Shown here: positions 55,710 through 64,000 of the stretch, one piece after another
How positions within the stretch are numbered: the first letter of the stretch is position 1
Layout: each line of letters starts with the position of its first letter
Origin: CAZWDL01 sp964632995
GTDB lineage: Bacteria > Bacteroidota > Bacteroidia > Chitinophagales > Saprospiraceae
Reading direction: 5' to 3'
NCBI GenBank assembly: GCA_964632995.1
Contig: CAZWDL010000001.1
Location: 79,744-143,743 of the forward strand
DNA: 64,000 nucleotides
The notes under the pieces: model-generated
The model's input: the letters and a program-made list of their open reading frames with translations, nothing else
What the model was told of the DNA's origin: nothing
Database searches by the model: none
Position numbers and translations under genes: made by a program

Positions 55710-56417
55710 TTATTTTTTTATTGCTTGTAAAAATTCTGTGCGGATATGTTCATTGAGAAATTTTCCGCTATACTCGCTCGTAACAGTGCTACTATGCTGA
55801 TGTTCAACACCCCGGGCCTGAACACACATGTGCCTGGCATCAATGTACACAGCGACATGCTCCGTGTTCAGCACCTTCTTCAACTCTTCAGCAATCTGGA
55901 TCGTCAGGCGTTCCTGCACTTGCGGGCGGCGCGCGTAGTATTCGACGATACGATTGAGCTTGGACAGTCCAATCACGCGATCGCCGGCGAAATATGCCAA
56001 ATGGGCTTTCCCGTAAATAGGCAGGAAGTGGTGTTCACAAAAGGAAGTCACCTGTATATCTCTCTCCACCAGCATCTGCCGGTAGCCGAACTTATTTTTA
56101 AAAAGGGAAATCTTGGGTTTATTCGCTGGATGAAGACCGGAGAAAATTTCCTTGACAAACATCTTGGCTACCCTCCGTGGGGTGCCCGACAGCGAATCGT
56201 CTTGAAGGTCCAGCCCCATAGTTTCCATAATAGAACGGAAATGCTCCTCAATGCGATCCATCTTTTCCTCATCGGGAAGGGTAAAGGCATCGGCCCGTAC
56301 CGGCGTATCAATGGAAGTTGCCATGTGCTGCTCTCCCAGCTGTTCAGCCAGTTCGGGCAGTGAGCGATTTCCGTTGAATTTGAGTAAGTCCTTGCGGACA
56401 CCATTGGATTGACTCAT
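55710..56417 (-). CDS. folE: GTP cyclohydrolase I
   Basis: 235 residues. Zinc-site motif SFCEHHFLPIYGKAHLAYF, then RIVEYYARRPQVQERLT and ARHMCVQARGVEHQHS with the second metal-binding cysteine. It converts GTP to dihydroneopterin triphosphate, the first step to folate, queuosine or tetrahydrobiopterin. The N-terminal 60 residues are an extension typical for Bacteroidota members. Followed by an SDR gene with an 11-base gap, so probably co-transcribed. Confidence 0.95.
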   Translation of the reverse strand: MSQSNGVRKDLLKFNGNRSLPELAEQLGEQHMATSIDTPVRADAFTLPDEEKMDRIEEHFRSIMETMGLDLQDDSLSGTPRRVAKMFVKEIFSGLHPANKPKISLFKNKFGYRQMLVERDIQVTSFCEHHFLPIYGKAHLAYFAGDRVIGLSKLNRIVEYYARRPQVQERLTIQIAEELKKVLNTEHVAVYIDARHMCVQARGVEHQHSSTVTSEYSGKFLNEHIRTEFLQAIKK

Positions 56418-56433
56418 AGATGATTTATTTATC

Positions 56434-56441
56434 TATTTTTG
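56434..56441 (+). promoter_or_regulatory. Bacteroidota-type -7 box
   Basis: TATTTTTG with a partial -33 (ATTG) 22 bases upstream. It would drive the following lipoprotein, leaving a leader of roughly 90 bases. Confidence 0.4.
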
Positions 56442-56538
56442 CTCTGTGATAAAAACAGAAGCTAAACGTGAGCAGGTAAAATTTGTTTAACTTGGTCCTT
56501 CTTGTTGCTATGATCTTTCACCTAAAACTCCAGAGCTT

Positions 56539-57051
56539 ATGCGTACCCGGTCGGTGGTCGTCACGATACTCGTTTTCTTATTTTCAGCTTGCGGCGAAGA
56601 CAATACCGATGCTTACTTTGAAAACTGCAAGTATGGGAAGCCAAAAGCTATTTTTTCCTCTGATACCCCTCGCGTAGAATCACATAGTTTTCGCATAAAA
56701 AACCGGGAAGGAATAGAGGAGATAGAGTTTGAATCGGGAAAATCCCTGACAATTATTCAGACGGGATGTGATTCCATACGGCAGGTTTTTCAATTTCGCC
56801 TGCCCGGTTCCTACGAAAAGGGCAGTGCGTTGAAATGGGTAGAGCTCACTGTCGCGCAATTTGAGTTTCTCGCTTCGCTGGGTCCCGAATACATGGTTTT
56901 TTCCTCCTGGGCGCAATCAATCGCTGCCAGGGCGGAATTTATCAAGCTGGCGGGAAGCACGGAAATACAACCAGGCTTCTTTGTAGGTATTGACCGCGTC
57001 ATCAGCCGGGATCATGTCGATCTGCTCGTCACGCTCTCGGAATCTCCCTGA
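56539..57051 (+). CDS. Hypothetical lipoprotein
   Basis: 170 residues with signal RSVVVTILVFLFSAC (lipobox FSAC at residue 14-17). The mature part has no recognised domain; it contains two further cysteines and beta-like alternation such as IEEIEFESGKSLTIIQTGC. Flanked by folE (divergent) and a non-coding region. Function unknown. Confidence 0.75.
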   Translation: MRTRSVVVTILVFLFSACGEDNTDAYFENCKYGKPKAIFSSDTPRVESHSFRIKNREGIEEIEFESGKSLTIIQTGCDSIRQVFQFRLPGSYEKGSALKWVELTVAQFEFLASLGPEYMVFSSWAQSIAARAEFIKLAGSTEIQPGFFVGIDRVISRDHVDLLVTLSESP

Positions 57052-57241
57052 ATCCGGATTTCCCAAATCAGGGGGCAATTGCTACCAGGAGCCTTAGCCC
57101 TTGGTTGTCAAGTATTTCCTTGAAAACACAAACTATCAGTTGAAGCTTTCATCAAGTATATTTTCATCTGATAATCAATTAATTAATCAAAAAAATGATA
57201 ACATCATCAAAATAATTCGACGCCAATTTTTCATCCGTTTT

Positions 57242-57273
57242 TTTGTCTGTACCGCTTAGAATAACTATATTTA
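57242..57273 (+). promoter_or_regulatory. Complete Bacteroidota sigma-A promoter
   Basis: TTTG at 57242-57245 and TATATTTA at 57266-57273 are separated by 20 bases, close to the TTTG-N19/20-TAnnTTTG consensus, with a single change in the last position. This is the best promoter match in the window. Confidence 0.65.
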
Positions 57274-57302
57274 CAGTACCATTCGAATCGCAAGAGGCAA
57301 AG

Positions 57303-57410
57303 ATGAATCAGGAGAATATCCGAAATGTCACTTCCACCTACACCCTCCGGTACAAGATATTGATTCGATTAGGTCTTCGTCCTGAAAATTTTGTTGGAAA
57401 GAATTGGTAA
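57303..57410 (+). CDS. Possible 35-residue small protein
   Basis: ATG at 57303, TAA at 57408-57410. It encodes a basic peptide: MNQENIRNVTSTYTLRYKI, then LIRLGLRPENFVGKNW. It lies inside a compact unit bounded by the promoter at 57242 and the terminator at 57488. Not recognised. It could equally be a chance ORF within a small regulatory RNA. Confidence 0.4.
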   Translation: MNQENIRNVTSTYTLRYKILIRLGLRPENFVGKNW

Positions 57411-57487
57411 GCAAAGTTTTTGGTCTTTCTAATCAGCTTGCAGAGCACAGAACTCTATTATATATCAGTATCAGTAAGTTAGATGAG

Positions 57488-57521
57488 CTCCGCTGTCCTT
57501 CCGGACGGCGGAGTTTTTTTT
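57488..57521 (+). terminator. Intrinsic terminator of the small unit
   Basis: CTCCGCTGTCC pairs with GGACGGCGGAG (11 bp with one wobble pair), loop TTCC, followed by eight T. A strong terminator not belonging to any annotated long gene. Confidence 0.92.
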
Positions 57522-57713
57522 GCTTCGTTATCCTTGTACTTGTTGCGGCGGGAGTTTTGCAGCTTAGCAGGCAATGAGTATCTTTGACCTGCTCTGTCAA
57601 AACGGTTTACTTATATTTTAGAGAGCCTGGCGCTACAGTCGGCGCCAGTTCCGAGAGGACGTCAATACCCGTTTTCCGGGTTCCAGTATTATCAAAAAAA
57701 TTACATAACAATT

Positions 57714-59111
57714 ATGGACTTTGATCTCATTGTAATAGGAAGCGGCCCGGGCGGCTATGTGGCCGCCATTCGCGCCTCACAGCTCGGCATGAAAGTAGCT
57801 GTGGTAGAAAGAGAAGCACTGGGAGGCATCTGCCTCAACTGGGGCTGTATCCCTACTAAAGCACTCCTGAAAAGTGCTCAGGTATTCAACTATATACGTC
57901 ATGCCGAGGACTATGGCATCAAAGTAAAGGATGCAGAGGTTGACTTCAACGGAATGATCAAGCGCAGCCGTGATGTGGCTAACGGTATGAGTAAGGGCAT
58001 CAATTTCCTTTTCCGAAAAAATAAAATCACTGTACTGGACGGCACCGGCAAATTGCTTCGCGGCAAGAAAGTGGAAGTGACGGATCCGGAGGGAAATAAA
58101 AAAAGCTACAGCGCCGAACATATCATGGTAGCTACAGGTGCGCGCGCGAAAGAATTGCCCGGCTTACCGATCGATGGTAAAAAGGTGATCGAATACCGGA
58201 AAGCCATGAGTTTGGAGAAGCAACCCAAAAGCATGATCGTTGTAGGCGCCGGCGCTATTGGTGTCGAGTTTGCTTATCTCTACAATTCTATCGGCACGGA
58301 GCTTACCGTTGTCGAGTTTTTAGAGCAGGGTCTTGTTCCGCGCGAGGATCCGGATATCAGCAAAGAGCTGGCCAAGGCTTACCGGAAGTACGGCATAAAA
58401 GTTATGGCCAACACTTCCGTCGAGTCGGTTGACACCAAAGGCAAGGGATGCAAAGTGACGGTAAAGAACCGCAAAAGCGGTAAAACGGAAGAACTCAGCT
58501 GTGATGTTGTCTTGTCGGCGGCGGGCGTGGCCCCCAACACCGAAAATATCGGTTTGGAAGCCCTGGGTATTCCAACGGACCGTGGCCTCATACAGGTCGA
58601 TGAATACTACCGGACCAACGTATCGGGAATTTACGCTATCGGTGATGTCATCCCCGGCCCCGCGCTGGCCCACGTTGCAAGTGCTGAAGGCATTATCTGT
58701 GTTGAAAAAATCAATGGGTTGAACCCCGAGCCTCTAGACTACAATAACTTGCCTGCCTGTACCTACTGTCTGCCGGAGGTAGCTTCCGTCGGGTACACCG
58801 AACAAGCGGCCAAAGATGCCGGCTACGATATCAAGGTGGGGAAATTTCCCTTCTCGGCTTCCGGGAAAGCCAGTGCAGCCGGTGCTAAGGAAGGTTTTGT
58901 CAAAGTGATCTTTGACGCGAAATACGGCGAATGGCTGGGCGCTCATATGATCGGGTACAATGTAACGGAAATGATCGCCGAAGTCGTCGCGGCACGCAAG
59001 CTGGAGACGACCGGCCATGAGATCATCAAGACTGTCCATCCCCACCCCACCATGAGTGAGGCCGTGATGGAAGCTGCAGCTGCGGCCTACGATGAAGTGA
59101 TTCACATTTGA
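57714..59111 (+). CDS. lpd: Dihydrolipoyl dehydrogenase
   Basis: 465 residues, normal length. FAD site GSGPGGYVAAIRASQLG, redox cysteines in GGICLNWGCIPTKAL, NAD site VVGAGAIGVEFAYLY and the C-terminal His-Glu pair in TVHPHPTMSEAVMEA. It reoxidises dihydrolipoamide in pyruvate and 2-oxoglutarate dehydrogenase complexes; E1 beta of the former is encoded at 14752. Confidence 0.96.
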   Translation: MDFDLIVIGSGPGGYVAAIRASQLGMKVAVVEREALGGICLNWGCIPTKALLKSAQVFNYIRHAEDYGIKVKDAEVDFNGMIKRSRDVANGMSKGINFLFRKNKITVLDGTGKLLRGKKVEVTDPEGNKKSYSAEHIMVATGARAKELPGLPIDGKKVIEYRKAMSLEKQPKSMIVVGAGAIGVEFAYLYNSIGTELTVVEFLEQGLVPREDPDISKELAKAYRKYGIKVMANTSVESVDTKGKGCKVTVKNRKSGKTEELSCDVVLSAAGVAPNTENIGLEALGIPTDRGLIQVDEYYRTNVSGIYAIGDVIPGPALAHVASAEGIICVEKINGLNPEPLDYNNLPACTYCLPEVASVGYTEQAAKDAGYDIKVGKFPFSASGKASAAGAKEGFVKVIFDAKYGEWLGAHMIGYNVTEMIAEVVAARKLETTGHEIIKTVHPHPTMSEAVMEAAAAAYDEVIHI

Positions 59112-59166
59112 ATGGGAGCGTTTAAAAGATCAAAATTACCGGTTTCAGGACTTCCAAACTGATCAA

Positions 59167-60462
59167 TCAATACGGCACAGTCCGGAAGTTCTCGAAGATG
59201 CGCTCGATAAATCGTTTGTCTTCGGTAATGATATCGGCGGTTCCCGTCATCTCACGGGTAGGATCGATGTGCTTGCCGGTGGTCGTGATCAGGCCGTCCG
59301 GAAAATGGACTTCCACGGGGATGGTGTTGTTGGTAGGCAGGCGGCCTTTCCAGTCGATTACACCTACGAGGGCGCCGAACTCCTGGAAAGGATAGCTTTC
59401 CAGCTTGACGATAACTTTCTGCCCTTCACGCACCTTTCCCGAACCGTTGATATTGAGATCGATTTTACCGATGGTCTCTGTTTTTTTGGAAGGGACGACT
59501 ACCAGTAATTCGGTGTTTTTAGGCACGAATTGCTGTTCGCTGACATTATCATTCGGGATGAGTACGATTCCGTTGATTGGTGAAGTGATGAGATATTGCT
59601 TTTTCCAGTCATCGACCTGATTTTTCAGACGGTGAAAGCTGTCCTTCAGCTCGGTAGAAGCCGTGATCCGGCTTTCGCGGGAACCGGCCCGAACGCCGGA
59701 AATCTTATTGCGCACCGATTCAATCTCGAATTGCTTAGCCTTAATCGACGACTCGATTCCCTGCATTTCACGTTCCAGGGCAAGAATATCTTCTCTGGTT
59801 TTACGCAAAGTAGCGTAAGGCAGGGCACCATCGTCGAAGAGATTTTGCTCCTGCCGCAGCCGCTGATGGGCCAGGTCGAGCTGGCCGGCCAGTTTTTCTT
59901 TTTGCCGGCGATCGTACTCTATGCTGGTGCGCACACTGCGCAGTTCTTTCTGCAACTGGCTGATGCTCAGCTTTTCGTATTTTGGTGAGAGTGTGAGGCG
60001 CAATTCCTCCTGTTTGCGCATAAAATCATAGACATCCTCCTGCAATTCACCGAGCAGCAGGTCGCGGCCCGGATCTAGCGCCAGCAGCGCCGAATCGGTC
60101 ATTACCTTGACCTGCAGCAGGCGATTTTCCAGGGTGAGGACATCTTCGAACTTTGCCTTGTTTTTAAAGACCATCAGTGTTTGCCCTACTTCGACAGTGT
60201 CTTCATTTTCTACCAGGATATGCGAGATATAGGCTTCCGGGTTGTTGGCGATCAGTCGTTTGGGAGGATCCACCGAAGTAATCGTAATTTTTTCTGAGAC
60301 CACATCGGGGTAGCGCACCCAATAGCCGACCCATCCCAGCAACACGACGGTGACCAGGGCCAGCGTGGCGCCCCATCGAACCAGCCAGCGGGGAGGCGTA
60401 CCCAGAATTTCCTGTACCTCCTCACTTCTTATTTCCATATCGTCTTTCTTCCGTTCACTCAT
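59167..60462 (-). CDS. HlyD-family membrane fusion protein
   Basis: 431 residues. A membrane helix at about residues 27-48 (LVRWGATLALVTVVLLGWVG), a biotinyl-lipoyl-like segment (ILVENEDTVEVGQTLMVFKN), a long coiled coil (about 150-270) and a second lipoyl half (ITSPINGIVLIPNDNVSEQQ). It bridges an inner-membrane exporter to an outer-membrane channel. It starts 22 bases after the C39 ABC transporter gene on the same strand, its obvious partner. No TolC-like gene is present in the window. Confidence 0.92.
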   Translation of the reverse strand: MSERKKDDMEIRSEEVQEILGTPPRWLVRWGATLALVTVVLLGWVGYWVRYPDVVSEKITITSVDPPKRLIANNPEAYISHILVENEDTVEVGQTLMVFKNKAKFEDVLTLENRLLQVKVMTDSALLALDPGRDLLLGELQEDVYDFMRKQEELRLTLSPKYEKLSISQLQKELRSVRTSIEYDRRQKEKLAGQLDLAHQRLRQEQNLFDDGALPYATLRKTREDILALEREMQGIESSIKAKQFEIESVRNKISGVRAGSRESRITASTELKDSFHRLKNQVDDWKKQYLITSPINGIVLIPNDNVSEQQFVPKNTELLVVVPSKKTETIGKIDLNINGSGKVREGQKVIVKLESYPFQEFGALVGVIDWKGRLPTNNTIPVEVHFPDGLITTTGKHIDPTREMTGTADIITEDKRFIERIFENFRTVPY

Positions 60463-60484
60463 CTGTTACATCAGTTGAAGTAGT

Positions 60485-62674
60485 CTATGCTCCCAGTTCC
60501 AATTGATTGCGGACGAGTTGATAGTAGGCGCCGCGCACATAGGTCAACTCGTCGTGGGTTCCCTGCTCAACAATTTCTCCTCCTTCCAGCACGACGATAT
60601 TATCGGCGTTCATCACTGTACTGAGGCGGTGAGCGACGATGACCACCGTACGGCGGTGGAAAAACTCTTCCAGATTTTCCATAATGATCATTTCATTATA
60701 GGCATCCAGAGCGGTCGTCGCCTCGTCGAAGAATATATAATCCGGATTCTTATAAACGGCTCTGGCGATGAGCAGACGCTGCTTTTGCCCCTGGCTAAGT
60801 CCCAGCCCTTCGTGTCCGATCTTGGTATTATAGCCCAACGGCAGGGACTCGATAAAATTCTGAATATTAGCTACTTTTACAGCCTTCAGCAATTTCTCCT
60901 TATCGATAATTTCATCTCCCAGGGCTATATTTCGGGCGATAGAGTCGTAGAAGATGAAGCCGTCCTGCATCACCACCCCGCATTTATTTCGCCACAATCG
61001 GTTGTTGATATTGGCGAGGCTGATATCCCCGAGCCGAATCGTCCCATCCGCTGGTTTATAGAAGTTGAGCAAGAGTTTCAGCATGGTGGTCTTACCGCTG
61101 CCGCTAGTTCCGACAATCGCTGTTATTTTCCCTTTGGGAATTCGCAGATTGATATTTTTCAGCACCATCGGCGAATGCGGGCCGTTGTACTGAAAAGAGA
61201 TATTTTCAAAGAAAAGATCGCCATATTCCGGGAGAATGGTAATTTTCTCTTCCACATTCTCTTCGTCTTCCTTGGTGTGAATTTCATTCATTCGCTCCAG
61301 GCTGATCTTGGCCTCCTGCATGGAGCGCACGAATTCAACCAGGCGATTGAGCGGGGCATTGAGTTGACCGATGATGTACTGTATTGCTACCAGCATACCC
61401 AGCGTCATGTTGCCAAAAATCACCCCCTGCGCGACGATAAAAATAATCAGCAGGTTTTTGGATTCATTGATAAAGACCGCCCCCGAACGCTGTATCTGCT
61501 CAATGCGTAAGGCGCTCAGGCTGGTGCGGAACAGACGCGCCTGAATGCGTTCCCAAGCCCAGCGCTTTTGCTTCTCAGCGTTATGCAGCTTGATTTCCTG
61601 CATACCATTGATGAGCTCGAAAAGGTTACTTTGATTCTCAGCTGACTGATCGAAGCGCTTGTAGTCCAGCTCGCGCCGGCGGTGCAGAAAAAAGAAAATC
61701 CAACCAACATTCAGCAGGGTGCCGATAAAGAAAATCCAAAAAATGGTGATATTCCAATACAGCAGAATAATGGAAAAAGCGATGAAGTTGATAAAAGAGA
61801 AAATGCTTACTAGGGTCGTAGAACTGAGAAAGCGCTGAACGCGCTCGTGATCGGCGATGCGCTGCATGAGATCGCCGGTCATTTTCGTATCGAAAAAACG
61901 GATAGGCAGTTTGGTCAGCTTAATCAGAAAATCAGAAATAAGACTGATATTGACTCTTACGCCGATGTGTAGTAGTATCCAGCTTCGAAAGTATTCGATG
62001 CCAATCTGGGTGCCGAAAAGTACGAATTGAGCGATGAGGATAAGCACAATGAAGTTCAGGTCGACCGTATTGATACCGACATCGACAATGGATTTAATGA
62101 GAAAGGGGAAGACGAGCTGCAGGATGGTTCCCAGAAACAGGCCGATCAGCAGCTGCAGGATGAGTCCTTTGTGCTTTTTAAAATAGGAAAAGACATATCC
62201 AAAGCCCGATTTGTTGGTCCGTTCACCGTCGCGCTCATAAAACTCCGGCGTGGTTTCCAGCAGGAGCAACACACCAAGTTTTTCGCCATCCTCGGTATCA
62301 TTGATCCAGTTTTCCATAAACTCTTCGCGGGTCAATTTGAATTTCCCCGCTCCCGGATCAGCAATCCAGGCGTATTTTTTATTCACCCGGTGCAGCACCA
62401 CGAAGTGATCCTGGTTCCAGTGGGCAATGCAAGGTGTCGGAATATCTCTGGCCAGCCGTTCGTAAGAGGTCTTTACTGCCAGGGACTGCAAGCCGATGTG
62501 CTCTGCAGCATCGCTGATGCCCAGCAATGAAACGCCTTGTTTACCCATATAGGTAAGCTCGCGCAGGTATTCCAGCGAATAGTACCGGCCAAAATGACGC
62601 GCAATCATGCGCAGGCAGGTCGCTCCGCAGTCCATCGCGTCCAACTGCTGATAAAATGGAAAACTCCTTGGCAT
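60485..62674 (-). CDS. Peptidase-domain (C39) ABC exporter
   Basis: 729 residues. An N-terminal C39 peptidase domain (QLDAMDCGATCLRMIARHFG, with the catalytic cysteine at residue 16 and Gln10, His in DHFVVLH near 90 and Asp in WIADPG), six membrane helices, then an ABC ATPase with Walker A VGTSGSGKTT, signature LGLSQGQKQR and Walker B YIFFDEATTALD. Such exporters cleave double-glycine leaders and export the peptide. The HlyD partner follows. No leader-peptide gene is visible nearby, so the substrate is unknown. Confidence 0.94.
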   Translation of the reverse strand: MPRSFPFYQQLDAMDCGATCLRMIARHFGRYYSLEYLRELTYMGKQGVSLLGISDAAEHIGLQSLAVKTSYERLARDIPTPCIAHWNQDHFVVLHRVNKKYAWIADPGAGKFKLTREEFMENWINDTEDGEKLGVLLLLETTPEFYERDGERTNKSGFGYVFSYFKKHKGLILQLLIGLFLGTILQLVFPFLIKSIVDVGINTVDLNFIVLILIAQFVLFGTQIGIEYFRSWILLHIGVRVNISLISDFLIKLTKLPIRFFDTKMTGDLMQRIADHERVQRFLSSTTLVSIFSFINFIAFSIILLYWNITIFWIFFIGTLLNVGWIFFFLHRRRELDYKRFDQSAENQSNLFELINGMQEIKLHNAEKQKRWAWERIQARLFRTSLSALRIEQIQRSGAVFINESKNLLIIFIVAQGVIFGNMTLGMLVAIQYIIGQLNAPLNRLVEFVRSMQEAKISLERMNEIHTKEDEENVEEKITILPEYGDLFFENISFQYNGPHSPMVLKNINLRIPKGKITAIVGTSGSGKTTMLKLLLNFYKPADGTIRLGDISLANINNRLWRNKCGVVMQDGFIFYDSIARNIALGDEIIDKEKLLKAVKVANIQNFIESLPLGYNTKIGHEGLGLSQGQKQRLLIARAVYKNPDYIFFDEATTALDAYNEMIIMENLEEFFHRRTVVIVAHRLSTVMNADNIVVLEGGEIVEQGTHDELTYVRGAYYQLVRNQLELGA

Positions 62675-62989
62675 ATAGTCCTACTACTTACTGCTGAATC
62701 GATGCATCTCTAAACACAAACGCTCCGGAAAACTAACTTGCCGGCATTCCAACCGGCTGCTTTTTTATAAACGTTATAATTGTGGTAATCTCCTGATAGT
62801 AAAGATGAAAAGTACAACCTTTTCAGGTAAACTCCCTTATTTTATACGAAATTTTTAGTCAAAGTCACTTTTTAAGCATTTCTTACGAGCAGATTATCTA
62901 TTTAAGTGGGTGGTCGGGCAAGCAAAATGTTGTTTTCCTTATTGGATCATTACAGGCAAATAGCTAAATTCCCCCCTAACTGAACCTGG
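62675..62989. other. Intergenic region, 315 bases
   Basis: AT-rich spacer between divergent genes (ABC exporter and GT2-like). A small GCCGG/CCGGC inverted repeat is present near 62742. I see no clear promoter consensus, small precursor ORF or RNA gene. Confidence 0.5.
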
Positions 62990-63946
62990 ATGATGTACAA
63001 CAGCTTCCTTTCTATTGTCAGCGTTCTTCAAACACCGAATGAGTTCCGGCAACTGCCGCAATTGCTGGAACAACTCTACTCGGTTCTGGAACAGCATTTT
63101 TCCGATTTTGAAATTGTTCTAGTAAACAACACGCAGGGGCATTCGGTTGACTCCTTCCTGCAACCGCTTCCCGGCAGCGTCAAACAACATATTCACCTGC
63201 TTAACCTCGCCGCGTCAACGAATAAAAACCACGCTATTATTGCCGGGCTGGACCGGGCTAACGGGGACTACACCGTGATTTTTGAACCTATCTTTGCTGA
63301 TCAGTCGCAGCTAGTTATTGAACTGTTCCGAAAGGCCCAGCAGGGATTTGATATCGTTTACCTGCGAGCCCGGGAACGAAAAGTATCTTTGACCTATCGC
63401 TTTTTTTACGCCATCTTCTATTTCCTGCTCCGGCACTACTCCTCCCTGAAGGTCGATGACCGGGCGCACAATACCCGTATCATTTCACGGCGGGCACTCA
63501 ATTCATTGCTCCGGCTCCGGGAAAATCTGCGCTATATGAAGGCGATCTACTCCATCGTCGGCTATCATACCAGTGCTATTGAAGTGGACAAACCGCTGCG
63601 TATGGATCCGGAGGAAAATTTCTCCGAGCGCTTCCGGACCTCTCTGGTCGCCATCACCTCCTTCACCTCTTTCCTTCGTTCCTTGCTGCTTTGGATTTTT
63701 ATCCTATCCTTTTTGTTTCTCATTGGCGTCATCATCAACGCCTTATTGGTGAAATTTACCGGATCCGATATTCTGGGAGTTCCGCAGGAAGCTGTTTCAG
63801 GCTGGACTTTCCTGGTCATCCTGATCTCCATATTTTTCGCCGTTACTTTTCTCAACCTGTATATCATGTCGATTTACCTCTCCAATATTTATTACGAGAT
63901 CAAACAACGCCCCTTGTACATTATAGAATCCGTCAAACGATACTGA
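62990..63946 (+). CDS. GT2-like glycosyltransferase, DPM/GtrB type, without visible DxD
   Basis: 318 residues. The GT-A start (FLSIVSVLQTPNEF ... FEIVLVNNTQGHSVDSFLQ) and NLAASTNKNHAIIAGLDRANGDYTV resemble polyprenyl-phosphate glycosyltransferases, and two C-terminal membrane helices (LWIFILSFLFLIGVIINALL; WTFLVILISIFFAVTFLNLY) match the GtrB layout. The normal DADLQDP metal motif is replaced by FEPIFADQSQ, lacking a clear DxD. It may be inactive or use a different metal-binding mode. Complete in the window; its neighbours to the right are unknown. Confidence 0.82.
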   Translation: MMYNSFLSIVSVLQTPNEFRQLPQLLEQLYSVLEQHFSDFEIVLVNNTQGHSVDSFLQPLPGSVKQHIHLLNLAASTNKNHAIIAGLDRANGDYTVIFEPIFADQSQLVIELFRKAQQGFDIVYLRARERKVSLTYRFFYAIFYFLLRHYSSLKVDDRAHNTRIISRRALNSLLRLRENLRYMKAIYSIVGYHTSAIEVDKPLRMDPEENFSERFRTSLVAITSFTSFLRSLLLWIFILSFLFLIGVIINALLVKFTGSDILGVPQEAVSGWTFLVILISIFFAVTFLNLYIMSIYLSNIYYEIKQRPLYIIESVKRY

Positions 63947-64000
63947 GTACACTGTAAACTAAGTAGCGTCCAGTTTTGGCAGTGCCTTTTGGCGAAATGC

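Larger units (their letters stand above)
57052..57713. other. Intergenic region, 662 bases, with a small transcription unit
   Basis: Long spacer before lpd. It holds a good promoter (57242-57273), a short ORF (57303-57410), a strong terminator (57488-57521) and, further on, a small hairpin CTGGCGC/GCGCCAG before lpd. No tRNA-like fold or known RNA class is recognised. Confidence 0.6.

Noticed and set aside
57281..57521. tmRNA or 6S RNA
   Set aside because: No tRNA-like 3' end and no long central-bubble duplex could be drawn by eye.

Overview
The window looks like chromosomal DNA from a member of the Bacteroidota, most likely the class Saprospiria (Lewinella / Phaeodactylibacter / Haliscomenobacter relatives). 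The evidence is the mix of families (an Oar-like TonB-dependent receptor, CtlX, DUF3810, DUF1573-YajC-YbbR, a protein of the type usually mislabelled ABC transporter ATPase, a Spo0M-like arrestin fold, a paired CCG/ferredoxin module), promoter-like TAnnTTTG boxes instead of E. coli -10 boxes, and medium GC content. The genus is inference. I see no rRNA, tRNA, CRISPR array, integrase or transposase.

Bases 1-14404 are the accessory part. A 2988-residue protein with LysM modules and a seven-bladed WD40 propeller is followed by a membrane-anchored glucosaminidase. Past a pair of nested palindromes, a two-gene unit on the opposite strand encodes an 1135-residue helical protein with a three-fold long internal repeat and a lipoprotein. 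LysM plus a peptidoglycan hydrolase suggest a cell-wall-facing machine. The edge of an extracellular contractile injection (tailocin-like) locus is possible but unproven from this window alone.

Bases 14700-30350 are mostly housekeeping: pyruvate dehydrogenase E1 beta, MnmD, RibD, a thioredoxin-fold lipoprotein or periplasmic protein, a HerA/DUF853 ATPase next to a membrane-anchored NUC1-type nuclease, CoaE, photolyase, a TPR lipoprotein, Spo0M-like, an Fe-S electron-transfer pair, a phosphoribosyltransferase and a patatin. Between them lie a 51-residue lipoprotein and an orphan HNH-AP2 protein whose HNH core looks degenerate.

Bases 30350-33170 hold a TonB-dependent receptor cut by two apparent out-of-frame internal deletions, with its terminator still in place.

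Bases 33200-50200 carry CtlX, a SUI1-like factor, a queuosine-precursor transporter, a DUF3810 zincin, TrxA, DUF58, PspC, PPK2, an S4 protein, a membrane-anchored subtilase, TrxB, fructose-bisphosphate aldolase, DnaG, YebC, the DUF1573-YajC-YbbR operon, shikimate kinase and a DUF429 protein.

Bases 50290-63946 carry a large Clp-like double AAA+ protein with an unusual N-domain, a degenerate first ATPase site and a C-terminal domain resembling the PCRF domain of release factors. After it come glutamate dehydrogenase, an SDR, FolE, a small lipoprotein, a free-standing small transcript with a 35-codon ORF, dihydrolipoyl dehydrogenase, a C39-peptidase ABC exporter with its HlyD partner, and a GT2-like protein lacking a recognisable DxD motif.
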